From: Grammothele lineata
Lineage: Eukaryota; Basidiomycota; Agaricomycetes; Polyporales; Polyporaceae
NCBI GenBank assembly: GCA_002150815.3
Contig: NDFF03000065.1
Location: forward strand, 1-64,000
Direction of reading: 5' to 3'
DNA length: 64,000 bases
In this document: in pieces, positions 1 through 12,200 of the stretch
How the letters are laid out: the number at the start of each line of letters is the position of its first letter
Position numbering within the stretch: the first letter of the stretch is position 1
Notes under the pieces: generated by a model
Seen by the model: the letters and a program-made list of their open reading frames with translations, nothing else
The model's database searches: none
Told to the model about the DNA's origin: nothing
Made by a program: the position numbers and the translations under genes

Positions 1-2589
1 ACGCGTCTCAGGTGAGTATTCGTTGTCTTGGATGTCGCCAGGGTGCTCATTGTCCGCGTTTCGTAGGTGTGTTGGTTTGCTATCTTTCTCGGCGTTCTCG
101 ATATGGTAGGCGGAGCCGAATCTGCACCTGAGTGGCGGATAATAGTACTGGGCATACGGTTGGGCTGTTTAGATATATATATTACATGTAGCAGCGTGTG
201 TATGTGTATATATCTCTTAGCTCTGCATGGTGTATGTTGTGTGAATGTGCATGCGGAGGCATGCGGCGCAAGCCAGGAAGCGGGTCGGCGACCCGCTGCC
301 GATCAAGCACGTGACTGATTCCGTCATCCCCGTGCCTGACTGGGTCCATGCTGAGGCCCAAAAATCCTGGGTCCTATCTGAGGCGTGACCGGTCAAAATA
401 AGACGAGGGACTGAAATAACCCAAGCTGGGGCTGGATGACCTAGGGCCAAACTGAGTTCCGTAAGACCACCTGCCTGTGTAAGTACTCTACTAGTAGTAT
501 AGCGTACTGTTGGTAGTACTAGTAATTCGGATGTATCCGATTGGATAGAACACGAAAGGCTGCGTGTGCGGGGCGAGCCGCTCGCCGTGACATTCATGTC
601 AAGTCCGACTTTCGCGCACTTCGAGGTGATACATTAACACTTCCTAGTGGTACAGTGGTGGACCCATCCACTGTAGCAGGATGAATGCGTCTGGGAAGCG
701 ACGGTCTCGTGTCTCTTGTGTGGCCATGCAAAAGAACCCTGACGAAATCGCATCGTGGTTCGTCAGTCGCGCGCCCAACTGTCCAGAGGTCGTTCACAAT
801 AATCTAACACCGCCTCGTCCACCACCTTCCGCGACGTCTAGATGAGCTCTACGTATACGCAGGAGATACGCCACGAGGACGCTTCCTTCGCGCGCCCGCC
901 CGCGGGAACGACGTTGCACAGAACTATAAGTAGACAGAATAAGCACTCGGGTGGTGCGTACCTGTGCAGATCCCGCGCGCTGCACCGCCGCGAAATCTGC
1001 CTCGATGCGCTCGAACGACGCACGAGGTCCATGAAGCTTCCGATGTCCAGAGTCCAGGTGACGCTGTGCACAACTTGGCTGGCGGAGCTTGGTGCCTTGG
1101 GTACTTGGGGTTGGTATGGCGTCGAGACCCTCTCGCGCGCGCGCGAGTCAATACGGGTACCTGCTAAAAGTAGCTGGTACTTCAGAGGGCGAGATGCAGG
1201 AGAGAGCTCGAGAGCTCCAGGGCGACGTTAACGCGGTGGCGGCGATCGCCCTCCCCACCAGATTCGGATCTTGGCATCTGTTTAACCGTCCCGCCCCTGG
1301 GCGCACCAGAGCCGCCACCTCCGCATTGCGCAGAGTCCAGGCGACGGCGTTGTGCCCGAGCTCAGCTTCGACTCGCCGCACAAGCTGCCAGCGCGACGTC
1401 GGCGGACACAGAGTCTGGGCTGAGATCGGTATCGAGAAAGCTTAAGCCTAAGGAGACGCTGAAGACGAGTCAAAAGAGTGGGTGCACTCGAGACCCGATG
1501 GGGATTCAGTGCAAGGAGGCGAAGATATATTATGCGGGCTAGCGAGCGGGTGACCCGGCGGGGGCTGACGGTGAATCGGTGATCGAGCTAGAGTCCTTGA
1601 CGATCTCGCTGGAGGCCCGCCGGCACTGCTCTGCTCTGCTCCGCTCTGACCTCGAGCTCGACCACAGCCCTATTCCGCACACATCCTACTCGCATCCCCA
1701 CGCTACCCTCACTTCACCTCCAACCTTCTGCTCGTGCCTCGGGGACATCGCGCGCGCGCCGCCGATACGAAATACACGACGCTCAGTGCGCGCGCGGGAG
1801 GGAAGACTCAGAGATAATCAAGTGGCCGGGCGTATGGGCCGCTGCGGAAGCGCGCGGGGCACGTAAGCGAATATAATCATCTCGCAGCCGCCGCGGGGGC
1901 CCCCGACGCGAACATATCGCGGCCGTCCGCAGACGACCACGACCTCGACGACGCCCGCGACGCCCGCCCCCTCATCGACATCCGCCGACGGACGACCTGC
2001 TCCCCGGCCTGTTCTGTTCTTCGACTTCCGAGTTTGGATCACCGCCGCGCAGGCCCGAGGCTGTGCGCAGGGACAGGACTGGGCGATTCCGCGAAGGGTT
2101 GGAGAGAAAGACACGCCTCCGGGGAGGAGCTGTGAACGGCGCGGGCTGTGCAGGAAAGAGTCACTGCCACCCGCCTGGGATCGATAGAGGGACGGGCGGG
2201 TCATATAGTAGCGGACGGGGAGAAGACGGAAGACATGACGAGCAGGCAGCGTACGAGCCTGTCGCCGGCGAGGAGTGCGGCGGCGCAGGGCGAGTCCGGA
2301 GGTAAGGCCTCCTTTCGGAAAGCGCTCAGCGGCGGGCACGGCTTCTGATGCATCATTGTCTGTCCTGGTCCACCTCGCCCGGCCTCTCCCAGTCCCAGTA
2401 GTATCAGTGTCCCCCGTACAAGCTCAGGCAGGAGCCCACGCCCGGACGCCATACAAGCCAGCCCAGCTCTCGAGCCTTCCCACCCAAGGTGCGCTCCTGC
2501 CGCCGTCCCTGTCTCCGTCCTGCCCCTCACGTCCCTGTCCGCCGCCCCCTCCGTCCGCGCCAGCCCCTCGGCAGATCCCCTCGCCCTCC
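1..2589. other. No gene recognised; upstream region of the Zn2Cys6 regulator
   Basis: Only short, mutually overlapping open frames are seen here, none with a family motif or a convincing splice model. The last roughly 500 bases before 2590 stay open in the frame of the downstream gene, but that part is proline- and serine-rich and looks like GC-rich 5' leader. The window starts with a donor-like CAG/GTGAGT at about 9-17, which could be the edge of a truncated gene but cannot be supported. Confidence 0.4.
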
Positions 2590-5500
2590 ATGATCGGGCC
2601 CCCGCCGTCCTTCTACGACCCCAACCAAGCAGTTGTCCCCGAGGGCCCCGACTACCGCCAGTGGATCATCGAGAACTACCCCCAGCCCGGTCACCACCAG
2701 CAACAGCAGCAGCAACAATTCGCCTTTGCCCAGCAGTCAATGTCCGTTCCCGGTGACGTCGCCACCGCTTATCACCAACAGGGCCAGCAGCAGCAGCAGC
2801 CCCAGCCCCAGCCACAACCACAGCAGATGCACCACGTCCCGCCCCCGACCCACAACCAGTACAACTTTGTGCAGGAGTACAACCCCGACCCGGGGCCCTC
2901 CTTCGACTCGCACGCCCTCCAATCCGCCGTGGCCGGCCCCGCCGCCGACCGCCCCCAGCGCGGCCTGCCCCGCATTTCCGGCGGTAGGCGCGCGATGTAC
3001 GGGCAGCCCCAGGTCCGCGTCCCCAGCGCGGGCAGCTTCCCCCAGCAGCCCCAGCAGTCGCCTTCCCATCCGTACCCCCTCCAGTCGCCGGCCGCGGAGG
3101 GCTACTTCTACGGCCAGCAGCCCCAGCCCCAGCCTCAGCAAGCGCCCCAGCAGCAGCAGCCGCCGCAGGGCCACTCGAGCTACAACTTCGTCGACTACCA
3201 CCAGGACTTCCCGGCGTCGACCAACTACACGCCCACCTCGGACCTCGCCACCCTGCCCTCGTCCGTCTCGACCCCTTCGGTGGGTGGCACCGACGAGAGT
3301 GGGCACGCCCCCCTCGCTTATCCGCTCGTCTCCCAGCACCCGGGCGTCCAGCAGCATGCGTCCTCGTCCGCCCGCCACCAGCAACAGCAACAGCAGCAGC
3401 AGCCCACCTCTGCCGGGCCCCGCGGCGGCGGCGGTGGGGGGAGGGCGAGGGGCGGCAAAAGCAAGCGGCAGCGCGTCGACGACTCGCAGGACGGCGAGAG
3501 CGACACCCAGAGCGACGACGACGGGCCCCTCCAGGGCTTCACGACCGTCAGCGTGCCCCCGCCGCAGGGCCAGAGCTCGCTTCCCGCCCGGCTGTGAGTT
3601 CCTCTCCTCGTCCCTCCCCATCACGTGTGCGGTTGTGCTGACCGTGACCCATTTCCCCTTCCCCCTTCCCTCTTCGCGTTCGCGTTCGCGATCCATCCGT
3701 TCGTTCACGGTCGCCGTACGTGCGTGCGTCCGTGTGCGTCCGCATGCTGCGCCGTCGCCCTCCCCCGCCTTCCATTCCTCCTTCTCTTTTCGCGCACGGC
3801 ATCCCGGCGATCGCCCCCTCCGTGACGGCCGCCACACCCACCCCGGCGTCTCTCTCCGGCCCCCCGCGCCGCACCGCGCGCGTCCGCTGCGACATTGCGA
3901 CATTGCGACGCCGCGACGCTCGTCCTGTCCATGCGTGCCTTCGCGCCGTCGCTCGTTTGCCGGGACATGACGCGGTGGCTGGCTGACATGTAGCCCTGGC
4001 GCGTGCAAGCATTGCAAGAAGCTCAAGGTACGCACGACCCTACTTTTTCTGTTATTTCGCCCCCCTTCTATCCCCCCACATCTTTCACGCGAGTGCGGCC
4101 CTGTCACTAGTGGCTGGCGTCACCCCGTTCGTGCGCCCCTGCGCCCCTGCGCCCATGTATGCGTGTATGCGTGTATGCGGGCTCGGGCTCGGGCTCGGGC
4201 TCGGGGGCGCGTATGTGCGGTTCTAGCGGGCGGGACGACACATTGCTCGCTCGCCCGCCCGCCCGCTCGCCTCCCCTTCGCTTCGCTTCTCTCGGCTCGC
4301 GTGTGCTTTGATTCGTTCCGAATCGTCGTTCGCCCGGAGGCTGATCATTCTGCGATGGCGGTGCGCGCCCTTCCGTCCCGCACGGCACGACAGATGAGGT
4401 GCGAGTTCCCGCAGGACGAAAACACCTGCAAGCGCTGCAAGTCCGGCGGGCATCAGTGCATCGTCGAGGGCAGGAAGCCCCGGAATGCGCCAAAGTGAGT
4501 CGCTGTTCGCCTTTTTTTTTTTGCTTTGCCTTCTTTTTTCTGCGTTGCTGTGTCCGGTGGATCTGTCTGCCTGTCTGCCTGTCCGCCGGCCTGTCTGGTC
4601 TACCTGTCCGCCTATTCTCCTGCAGCCCTGGCTGTGTGGCGAGGGACGGACGGCTTAAGATGCGAGATGGGGGCGGGCGAGCGGGCCTCCCTTCTTCCCC
4701 CCTCCCCCTCACCAACCTTCCCTTCTATTGGCGCCTTTTTCCCGCACCCTCCTGAGTTCGAGAGATATGTTGCACCGTGCATGGCTCGCCCTGCGCGGCG
4801 CCCGCTCCTCCCCTCCTCCGTCGTCCCCGTCCTCTCCTCCGGCTCCCCCGGGCCCGGAATCGGACTCGGGCTCAGGCTCAGGCTCAGGTTCAGGCTCAGG
4901 CTCGGACTCGGATGCGGATGTGGTCGAAATGCACCCTGACGCGGACGCGATCGCTGACTGGACGGCCGTCCTCTCCCCCAACAGCAAGCGCGAGTACCTC
5001 CTCGCCCAGATCCGGCAGAAGAACGCGATCATCGAGAGTCTGTTGAAGCAGGTGCGTCCTTGCTCTCTTTCGTTCTACCTCCCTCCCTACCCCTTCTCCT
5101 TCTCCGCCGGCGCCGCCCGCCGCTCTTCCATCGTCCATCGTCCATCGCCCATTTGCCGTCTCCCCGGCCATCTGCGTGCTCGCGTGCGGCGATGACGGGC
5201 TCCGCTGGAGCCGGGGTTGACGCATACGGGGTGGTGGACGGGTGGAAGGGTGGAAGGGTGGAAGGCGCGGAAGGCGCCTTCCCCGCCTCCGATCTCCGAC
5301 CGCACCGGATCGTGACTGACGGATCGGTATCTCTCCTCCCATCTCCGCCCGGGCGTGCATGTGCGTCATGCGCCATCTCGTCCGCCACGCGCTGTCGTCC
5401 TCGCCGTTGTCGGTGGTGGCGGGCACGTACTCGCACTCGCACGGCGCGTTACGCGAACGGGATGTATAGATCCACAACCCGTACCTCGCGACGCCAATGT

Positions 5501-8468
5501 CGATCGCGTCCTACCGGATGGCGACCTCGCCCACGGACCAGAACAACCAGAACGTGCTCGCCTGGCTCGACCGCCTCCAGGCGTCCGTCCAGTCCGCGGG
5601 CGGCTCCGGGGGCGCCGCCGCCTTCAAGCTCGACTCCCGCACCACTGCTGCCCACGCCGGCGCCCACGCCAACGCAGACGGGATGTCCGAGGACGACTCC
5701 GACGACGAAGACGGGGCGGGGGCCGAGCGCGGGGACGGGGGCGAGGGAGAAAGGACGGAGCGCGGGAGCGTGGGGGCCAACCCGCTGCTGGAGGACGACG
5801 AGCCGCTCAAGGACGCGGAGGACCGGCCGACGGCGCTCCCGAACGAGGCGGTGCCGATCGGGCTCATCGCGGACCTTGCGCTCGATAATAAGAGCAAGCG
5901 CAGGAGGAAGGCGCCGCGGGAGCCGAAGGAGGGGGAGTCGAGCGATGATGACGTTGTGAGTGCTTTGCGCTGGTCGTCTTGGGGGTTAGGGATGGGCTGA
6001 CTGTGGGTGGACGTAGGGCGTCGCGTGCGAGACGTTTTTCGACCCGGGGCCCGCGTTCAACCTCGGTCTGCGCGCGACGATGATCGAGAGCGTGAGCCCG
6101 CCCGAGATCCTCGTGCACGGGCTCGTGACGCCCGACGACGTGGAGAAGCTCTTCCAGATGTGCGTCCCGCTCACTCTGTTTCCGTTGTGCTCGGGGGCGA
6201 GTGAGGCTGAACCCACCTTTTTTTCGTGCAGCTACTTCGAGCGGATCAACGTGCACTGCGACGTGCTCGACCCCGTGCTCCACACGCCAGCGTCCACATT
6301 TGCGCGCTGCCCGTTCCTGTTCACCGTCGGTAAGTCTCATCGTTCATCTGTCCTCGCTTGGTCGCTCATCGATGACGTCATCCCCGCGTATGCAGTCTGC
6401 GCGATCTCTTCGCGGTACTACACCGACAAGTCAGAGATCTACCCGATCGCGATGCACTTCGCCAAGCACGCGGCCGCCTCCGCGCTCCTCAACGGCTGGA
6501 AGTCCGTCGAGCTCTCCCAGGCGTACCTCCTCATGTCCCTCTACGGCGTCCCCGCGCGCCGCTGGGAGGAGGACCGCAACTGGCTCTACACCGGGCTCGC
6601 GATCCGGATCGCGACGGACCTGAACTTGCACGTGGTGTCGAACGTGAAGCCGCGCACGGAGAAGCAGGAGCGGGAGATGGTGAACCAGACGAGGGCGTGG
6701 TTGTTGTGCTTTAACTTGGATAGGTCGACCGCGGCGCAGTTCGGGAAGCCGTCGACGATTCGGGAGGATTAGTGCGTTTCTCTCCCTCCCTCTTTCTCTC
6801 GTCTCTCGTTTTTCGTCTCTTGTCGAGGGGGGCTGACCAATCTCTCGCGTGCAGCACGATCCGGCACTCGTCGGACTGGTACAAATCCTCGCGGATGAAC
6901 TCGCCGCTCGACATCGGCACGTCCGCGTACGCGCAAGTCCTCCGTGTCATCTCCCGTTGTCACGAGGCGATCCACTCGGACCCCGAGTCGCCCACCGGCT
7001 TGAACCAGGTGCGCCTCCACCCTGCTTGCCTGCCGGGCTTTTGTTGGTGTGTTGGATATTGACGTGAGAGGATGTCGGGTAGAACTTGGACTTCCGCGCG
7101 GTCATTATACAACATGACCAGGAGCTGGACCAGGTACACGAGGAGTGGAAGGTCCGGTTCAATAACGACTCGGACCTTTCAGGTATGTGCATCCGTTGTG
7201 CGTTCGGGATGAGGGCTGACGACTTCCTTGGGGCAGATCCTGCGCTCAAGTTCCGTTCTGACCTGCTACCTTTGTGAGTGGCTTGCCAAATATCTGCGTC
7301 TTCTCTCGATCTGATTGCGTGACTTCGCTCAGCATGACTGGTTACTCGAGGCTCGTCATGTGGACCTTCGGCTTCCAGCAGGCATTCAGGCGCGGATTGC
7401 AGCCCGACGACCAGCTGCTCCTGGACAAGGTACCAACGTCGTGGCCTTACTTTAGTTGGCGTGCTGACACTCGTGCAGTGCTACCAAGCCGCGACGACGC
7501 TCATCACCGCCCTTATCGAGACGCTGATCCCGACAGGCTATATGCGCACGGCTCCAGACGGATACTTCGTCTTCGCGTCCTTCGCGTCCGCGTTCCTCTT
7601 GAAGGTGACGCACTCTCCATATCGCACCTTTCGTAGAGCTTACATCACTCCGTTCCAGCTCCTCCGCCCCGAGTTCTCGGGCTTCGTCTCCCGCGAGCTG
7701 CAACACAACATCTTCGACCTCATCACACGCCTGATCGAGAAGCTCGGCTCGCCCGAAGTCGCCATCGACGAGCGGCACACGCCCGCGCTGCACTCCCGCT
7801 TCCTCCACGGGCTCCTCCGGAAGCACCGCCGCGACCTGGCGGTGAGTGCACGTCTCCCGGATCAGCACCAGCCCCCTTCACAGCACGACGCACAGACCGG
7901 CTCCCGCGGCGCCCCCACCGGCCCCAGCGGCGCGTTCGCCTCCTCGTCCCAGCAGCAGCAACTCCCCTCCGCCGGCGCCGGGGCAGGCCAGAGCCAGTAC
8001 TCGTCCCTTGGCGGCGCGCAGGGCGGCGCGGCATACGACGGCGGCGCGGGGAGCAGCCCCGCGTCGTTCTCGGACTCGTCTTTCAACGGCATGGCCGTCT
8101 CGCCCGTGTTCGAGACCGAGCCCGCGTACACGACCGCCGCCGTCGGGGGTGTCCCGGCGGTGAACGGACACGGCGGCATGAATGGGAACACCCAGGTCAA
8201 CGGGATGTTCCAATTCGGCCCGGCCCAAGATGAGAATTGGGGCGCGCTCCTCGCGCTGCAGAACCCGAACTATTGGAAGGACATGATGATGCCTGGGTGG
8301 GTGGTTTTGGCTTTATGGATATCAGAAGAGGGTTGCTCACTGTATGCGCTCATACCTAGGTGGTCGTGGCCCGAGTCGCCACCGTCGATGCAGGAGCCGA
8401 TGCAGAACGGCTTCCACGACGGAGGGTTCGCCAACAGCCACTACATGGCTGCGCCCATTAGCGGCTGA
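2590..8468 (+). CDS. Zn2Cys6 transcription factor with fungal middle homology region
   Basis: Nuclear DNA-binding regulator of about 1189 residues. Exons: 2590-3593, 3994-4027, 4394-4494, 4985-5051, 5470-5955, 6017-6159, 6232-6329, 6396-6771, 6855-7008, 7083-7182, 7237-7273, 7333-7429, 7479-7604, 7659-8296, 8360-8468. Residues 1-334 are Q/P-rich with several polyglutamine runs, as in activation domains. The zinc cluster is CKHC (339-342), C349, CKRC (358-361), C368, spacing Cx2Cx6Cx8Cx2Cx6C, and it is split over exons 2 and 3. A short basic/helical linker (KREYLLAQIRQK) follows at about 381-402. The fungal-specific TF region (about 565-1010) contains the SRYYTD, WKSVELSQAYLLMS and DRNWLYTGLAIRIATDL segments. 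The tail is serine/glycine-rich. The chosen ATG opens MIGPPPSFYDPNQ. Upstream in-frame methionine exists at 2275 but gives low-complexity sequence. Target genes are unknown; I do not assign a named orthologue. Two 3' introns (7842-7883 possible, 8297-8359) are multiples of three and could be retained. Confidence 0.85.
4179..4206. repeat. GGGCTC hexamer microsatellite in intron 2
   Basis: About four and a half copies of GGGCTC lie in the intron between the two halves of the zinc cluster of the transcription factor, directly after three copies of a TGTATGCG unit. Confidence 0.75.
4866..4912. repeat. GGCTCA-type hexamer microsatellite in intron 3
   Basis: Seven to eight imperfect copies of GGCTCA/GGCTCG, closely related to the repeat in the preceding intron. 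If translated in the frame of the next exon it reads Ser-Gly repeats followed by an acidic stretch that stays open into that exon, so a retained or shifted exon is possible. Confidence 0.75.
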
Positions 8469-8900
8469 ACCGTCAATGCTATCCCCCCCTACCGCCGTCC
8501 CAAGAGCCTTCAAAGAGTCCGGAAGTCCATTATTTACATCGGGGAAAGGAGAAAGGCTGTAGATAGCCACGCCCGCGTTCTTGATAATTCCGCTCCCAGC
8601 CCCCGCTCCTGCTCCATGTGTCCAGATCAAGGCCGCGCTTCTCCATATCCTCCATCTAGTCCGCAGTGTCCTATATACCGTCCCTGGCGCCCAACAGCTG
8701 TAGCTCTTAATGCCTTCGTTTTGTCGCCCACGATATTCCTGGTAGTGATCTCTCCGTCTCTTCGTCTCTCCCCTGTCCCGGTCCGCGAGTTCGTCCGTTT
8801 GTGGATCCTCATTATTCCCGTTCCTACTAGGCTTCTCCTCCCCGTCGTTCGTCCGTCCCAACGTCGCCGTCGCCGCATAGTCGTGTATCAATTGTGTACA

Positions 8901-8906
8901 AATAAA
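8901..8906 (+). terminator. Candidate polyadenylation signal AATAAA
   Basis: AATAAA lies about 430 bases after the stop of the Zn2Cys6 regulator gene. Fungal poly(A) signals are weakly conserved, so this is only a plausible 3' end. Confidence 0.35.
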
Positions 8907-9002
8907 ATAATGACCCGGCTTGGTTTGGAGTACATGCACATATGTCGCGTCGCGGCGTGGGTGATGCCTGTGATCAACCGTGAGAATGCTAGCTGCTGCC
9001 GA

Positions 9003-9017
9003 TGACGTGATTATAAG
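9003..9017 (+). promoter_or_regulatory. CRE-like TGACGTGA followed by TATA-like TATAAG
   Basis: TGACGTGA at 9003-9010 is followed at once by TATAAG at 9012-9017, about 155 bases before the F-box gene ATG. This spacing suits a core promoter. No other promoter-like motif stands out in the 700-base gap 8469-9170. Confidence 0.35.
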
Positions 9018-9170
9018 TAGGATTTCTAGTTTGCATACGAACTTGAACTTCGTCTGCTCTGCAGCCAAAGCCATACGTCTCGACTCGCTCTTGTGACTCA
9101 GTGCCAGTGTGGCCATCCAACTCGTTGCGCCGCATTCGACGTCCCTCACACCTCGCATCATCCTGGATCG

Positions 9171-10991
9171 ATGGATCCGGCAGTGGAGAAGGCGCTGTTC
9201 TGCCGTGATATCGTAGACAACATCCTCCAGCACCTCGTCCCCGCCTCCGAACTCGTGCTTGCGCACTATCGCGACTTTCCCTACGACGTGCGCGCATATA
9301 AATGCGAAGCGCGTATACGTCGTGCCACGCTTTCTTGTGTCGCCCGCGTCTGTCGTGGTCTGTCGGAACCCGCTTTGGATGCGCTCTGGAGGGTGGTCGA
9401 CAACGTCTACATGCTCATCGACGTTGTCCAGCCTCCATGCTATGACGAGGAAAGCTTAATGTACGCGGAAATCGGGAGTCCTATGATGGTAAGTGATAGC
9501 TCAAGTTACACATATGTGAAACACGTATCATTTGTTCTCAACGATGTGTTTTCCGGGCTGCAGTTCACTCGCATTCCGGACGAAGCTGAGAAGGCGAGGG
9601 TTTTCTTCTATGCGCGTCGCATCAGGGAGCTCGGTGTCCATAGGAACTTGCTGTATCAGCTTGGTGCGCTCAAAGCACTAGCCGGGTGGTTCCCGAAGAA
9701 CGTCCCCCTCTTTCGGCTGCACAAGCTGGATGAGTTGTTGCTCTCAAACGCAACCCCGGAGCTCGCACTCACCCTCTTCGATCCGACAACTTTGCGTCAT
9801 CTCCGACTCGCAGATTTTGGTGTGGACCCGCGTAATCCACGCGTGGATCTCGACGCGGTCATGTTGGGCCTTCAACCTTTCCTGACAGGACTCCAGAGCC
9901 TGTCGATCACTGATTACGGTTCCAACGTCTTCTCCGCGGTCTTAGCGTCAGCGCGGTCCATCTGGCAGTTCTCTCACCTTCATTCCCTTTCTTTCTTCCG
10001 CCCATTCACTATGACCTCTTTCATCTTTCAATCACTTTCGAGGTGGCCCATGCTTCGCTCGCTTTCCCTGCGATTCCATTTGGAAGATTCAACCGACGCG
10101 CTCACCGTGTTCCGAAGTGATGGAAATTTTCCCTCGTTGAGGGAACTGCGGCTCGAAGCGGATATTCGAGATATCTCCGTCGCCATTGGTGCTTTCCCGT
10201 TAGAACGTATAGAACATATCTCCCTCTCCATTCTCTTGCCTCAGTACCATGACTTGCCCTTGTCTGAAATGGTCACTATCCTTCATGCCATCTACCACCA
10301 GCTCCCACAGAAGCCTCTCCGCCGCCTCTACCTGAGGATCGACTTCCCGCACCGCTATACCCACCAGCTACCTGAGGGGCCGCCACCAATCTTCGAGGAC
10401 TTCATCTGCCCGCTCCGGAATCTGCATCATTTACGAGAATTCACCCTAGTGTTTGCTGGTCCACCCGTTTTCTCCGATGAGTATCCGTTTGGTCTCACTG
10501 AGACGAACTTTAGCTCGATCCAGGCTAATTGGCCAGAACTTACGCTGTTCAACTGTTCGGTCGTCTCCAACGGAAGACATTCTCTGCTTCGCGGGCTTCG
10601 ACAGCCTACGTTTGGAAAGAGTTCTCCGACACTCGATACCATCCTTGCCTTTATCAGAGCACATCCGGCACTCGAATACATCCGACTTGTCGCTATGAGC
10701 GAGGCCCACCCACGGAAAGAAGAGAGCGTTTGCTCGGACGTGTCTGTCACCCACAATCTACGGCACTTCAAAGTAGGCGAGGAGGTGCTTGCGCCGAAGG
10801 ATAAACGCGTCTTGATTCCTCTCGCTGCCGCGCTCCTCTCCGCGTTCCCCAATTTGGATGTTCATGTCGAGCCGAGCATGCGAGCTTTCGAGCCATTCTG
10901 TGATGCTCTCGAGAAGGCTATGGTCGGGTTGCGGAATGGGGTTCTTTCCGGCGAGACTACGGAGGCTACGCCGCGCTCGTCACCAGCATAA
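9171..10991 (+). CDS. F-box protein with leucine-rich repeat-like body
   Basis: Single-exon gene, 606 residues from the ATG at 9171 (MDPAVEKALFCRDIVDNIL). The frame is open from 9093, but the first 26 codons carry no motif. The N-terminal segment, with RDIVDNILQHL and, about 40 residues on, SCVARVCRGLSEPALDALW, matches the F-box layout of agaricomycete F-box proteins, in which the box recruits Skp1 of an SCF ubiquitin ligase. The rest has irregular leucine-rich stretches (LRHLRLADFG, LRSLSLRFHL, LRELRLEADI), suggesting a substrate-binding solenoid. Such genes are numerous and fast-evolving in Agaricomycetes. The substrate is unknown. No intron is needed. Confidence 0.8.
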   Translation: MDPAVEKALFCRDIVDNILQHLVPASELVLAHYRDFPYDVRAYKCEARIRRATLSCVARVCRGLSEPALDALWRVVDNVYMLIDVVQPPCYDEESLMYAEIGSPMMVSDSSSYTYVKHVSFVLNDVFSGLQFTRIPDEAEKARVFFYARRIRELGVHRNLLYQLGALKALAGWFPKNVPLFRLHKLDELLLSNATPELALTLFDPTTLRHLRLADFGVDPRNPRVDLDAVMLGLQPFLTGLQSLSITDYGSNVFSAVLASARSIWQFSHLHSLSFFRPFTMTSFIFQSLSRWPMLRSLSLRFHLEDSTDALTVFRSDGNFPSLRELRLEADIRDISVAIGAFPLERIEHISLSILLPQYHDLPLSEMVTILHAIYHQLPQKPLRRLYLRIDFPHRYTHQLPEGPPPIFEDFICPLRNLHHLREFTLVFAGPPVFSDEYPFGLTETNFSSIQANWPELTLFNCSVVSNGRHSLLRGLRQPTFGKSSPTLDTILAFIRAHPALEYIRLVAMSEAHPRKEESVCSDVSVTHNLRHFKVGEEVLAPKDKRVLIPLAAALLSAFPNLDVHVEPSMRAFEPFCDALEKAMVGLRNGVLSGETTEATPRSSPA

Positions 10992-12200
10992 TGCACGCTG
11001 TACGTCGTCCCCACGATTTATATCACAGTGTATGACTGCTCATCCAGTCTTGTCGCTTATAACACCTTGACGGTCCCCGCGTTGATACCAGTGCACTTCC
11101 GTCGACCTGAATTTTGTCAGTCAGGGGCCCGCTTGCTGAAGGCGGCGGAAGTGTTCTAGTGGTCATCTGCCGTCTCACCACGGTTTGGCATCCATCACCA
11201 TATGTCCGTCTCATCCTCGAAAAGGGCGTCCGATTCTTAGTGCTTATGTACCTACTTACCTACGGCAACAACTACATAAGCGAATGCTATACCGGCGGAT
11301 TACCGAGCCCTCAAGAGTACTGTTGATATGCGCCTGACCCCACGAAAGACATGATATTCGGCTGACGCACAACCCTAAAGTAGGTGCGACGCTGCCAGTG
11401 CGGGTGCAAATATAGATGGTCCGTATTTCATCGCAACTAGGTTGATGTTCGCTTCTGTGGTTCAAGACCGCAGACCAACTCATGGGTAAGCACTTCTCTC
11501 ATTCGGAGCGGTGTATGACTTATCCTCCTATTTCACCAACTTTAGCAGTTACCTCATCATCCAAACTTGACTGCAGGACCTCCTGCGGCACCGAAGGCAT
11601 ACTAGGCCGACCTTCACGAAGCGAGTGGCATTGACGTAGTCATGCGGGCAAGGACTCGCCGCCCGAGAACCGAATTCGTGTTGTTCTTCGTGAATGCGAC
11701 ACTTCAGAGAAAAATGTCGGGCTGTGTTGTGGCTAGACTCGTGGCAAGCGTTGTGCCTCTCGTCCAGTACATTTGGCAAATCTGATCCAGTTATTTGTCA
11801 GGTCGGGCGGAAGGCAAACACTCATGTCTGACTCTAATTGCTCGAAACGCTTGCGGTGAATGCAGTTAACGAGAGCATAAATATGGTCGTTGTTGTGGAA
11901 GACGTGTAGCACAGTCATACATGAACAACTTGTTAGAACTCGACTACAAAGACTAAGCACAAGATTTTGTGAGCGCACTTCCTCGGCGGCTGGATTGCGT
12001 TGCCAAAGCCTTTCGTTTGCGGAGTCTATCGTACATGGAAAACAGGAGAGTAAGACAAAGAGTACAAACAGACATGGCACAGCATAAACAGTATACAGAA
12101 CAAAGCATTGGCAGAGCACATACACAAACACGATCGATAAGTTACAGGGATATAGAGCGACAGTACCAAGTCCATCGAGCATCCTCGCTCACCACCTTCC
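10992..12200. other. Intergenic region between convergent genes, nothing recognised
   Basis: This is the 3' side of both the F-box gene and the coiled-coil gene. Short open frames on both strands show no motif, repeat or RNA gene that I can recognise. Confidence 0.5.

Noticed and set aside
842..1445. Overlapping ORFs of up to 129 codons near the left end
   Set aside because: Arginine-rich shadow-type frames without motif or splice structure.
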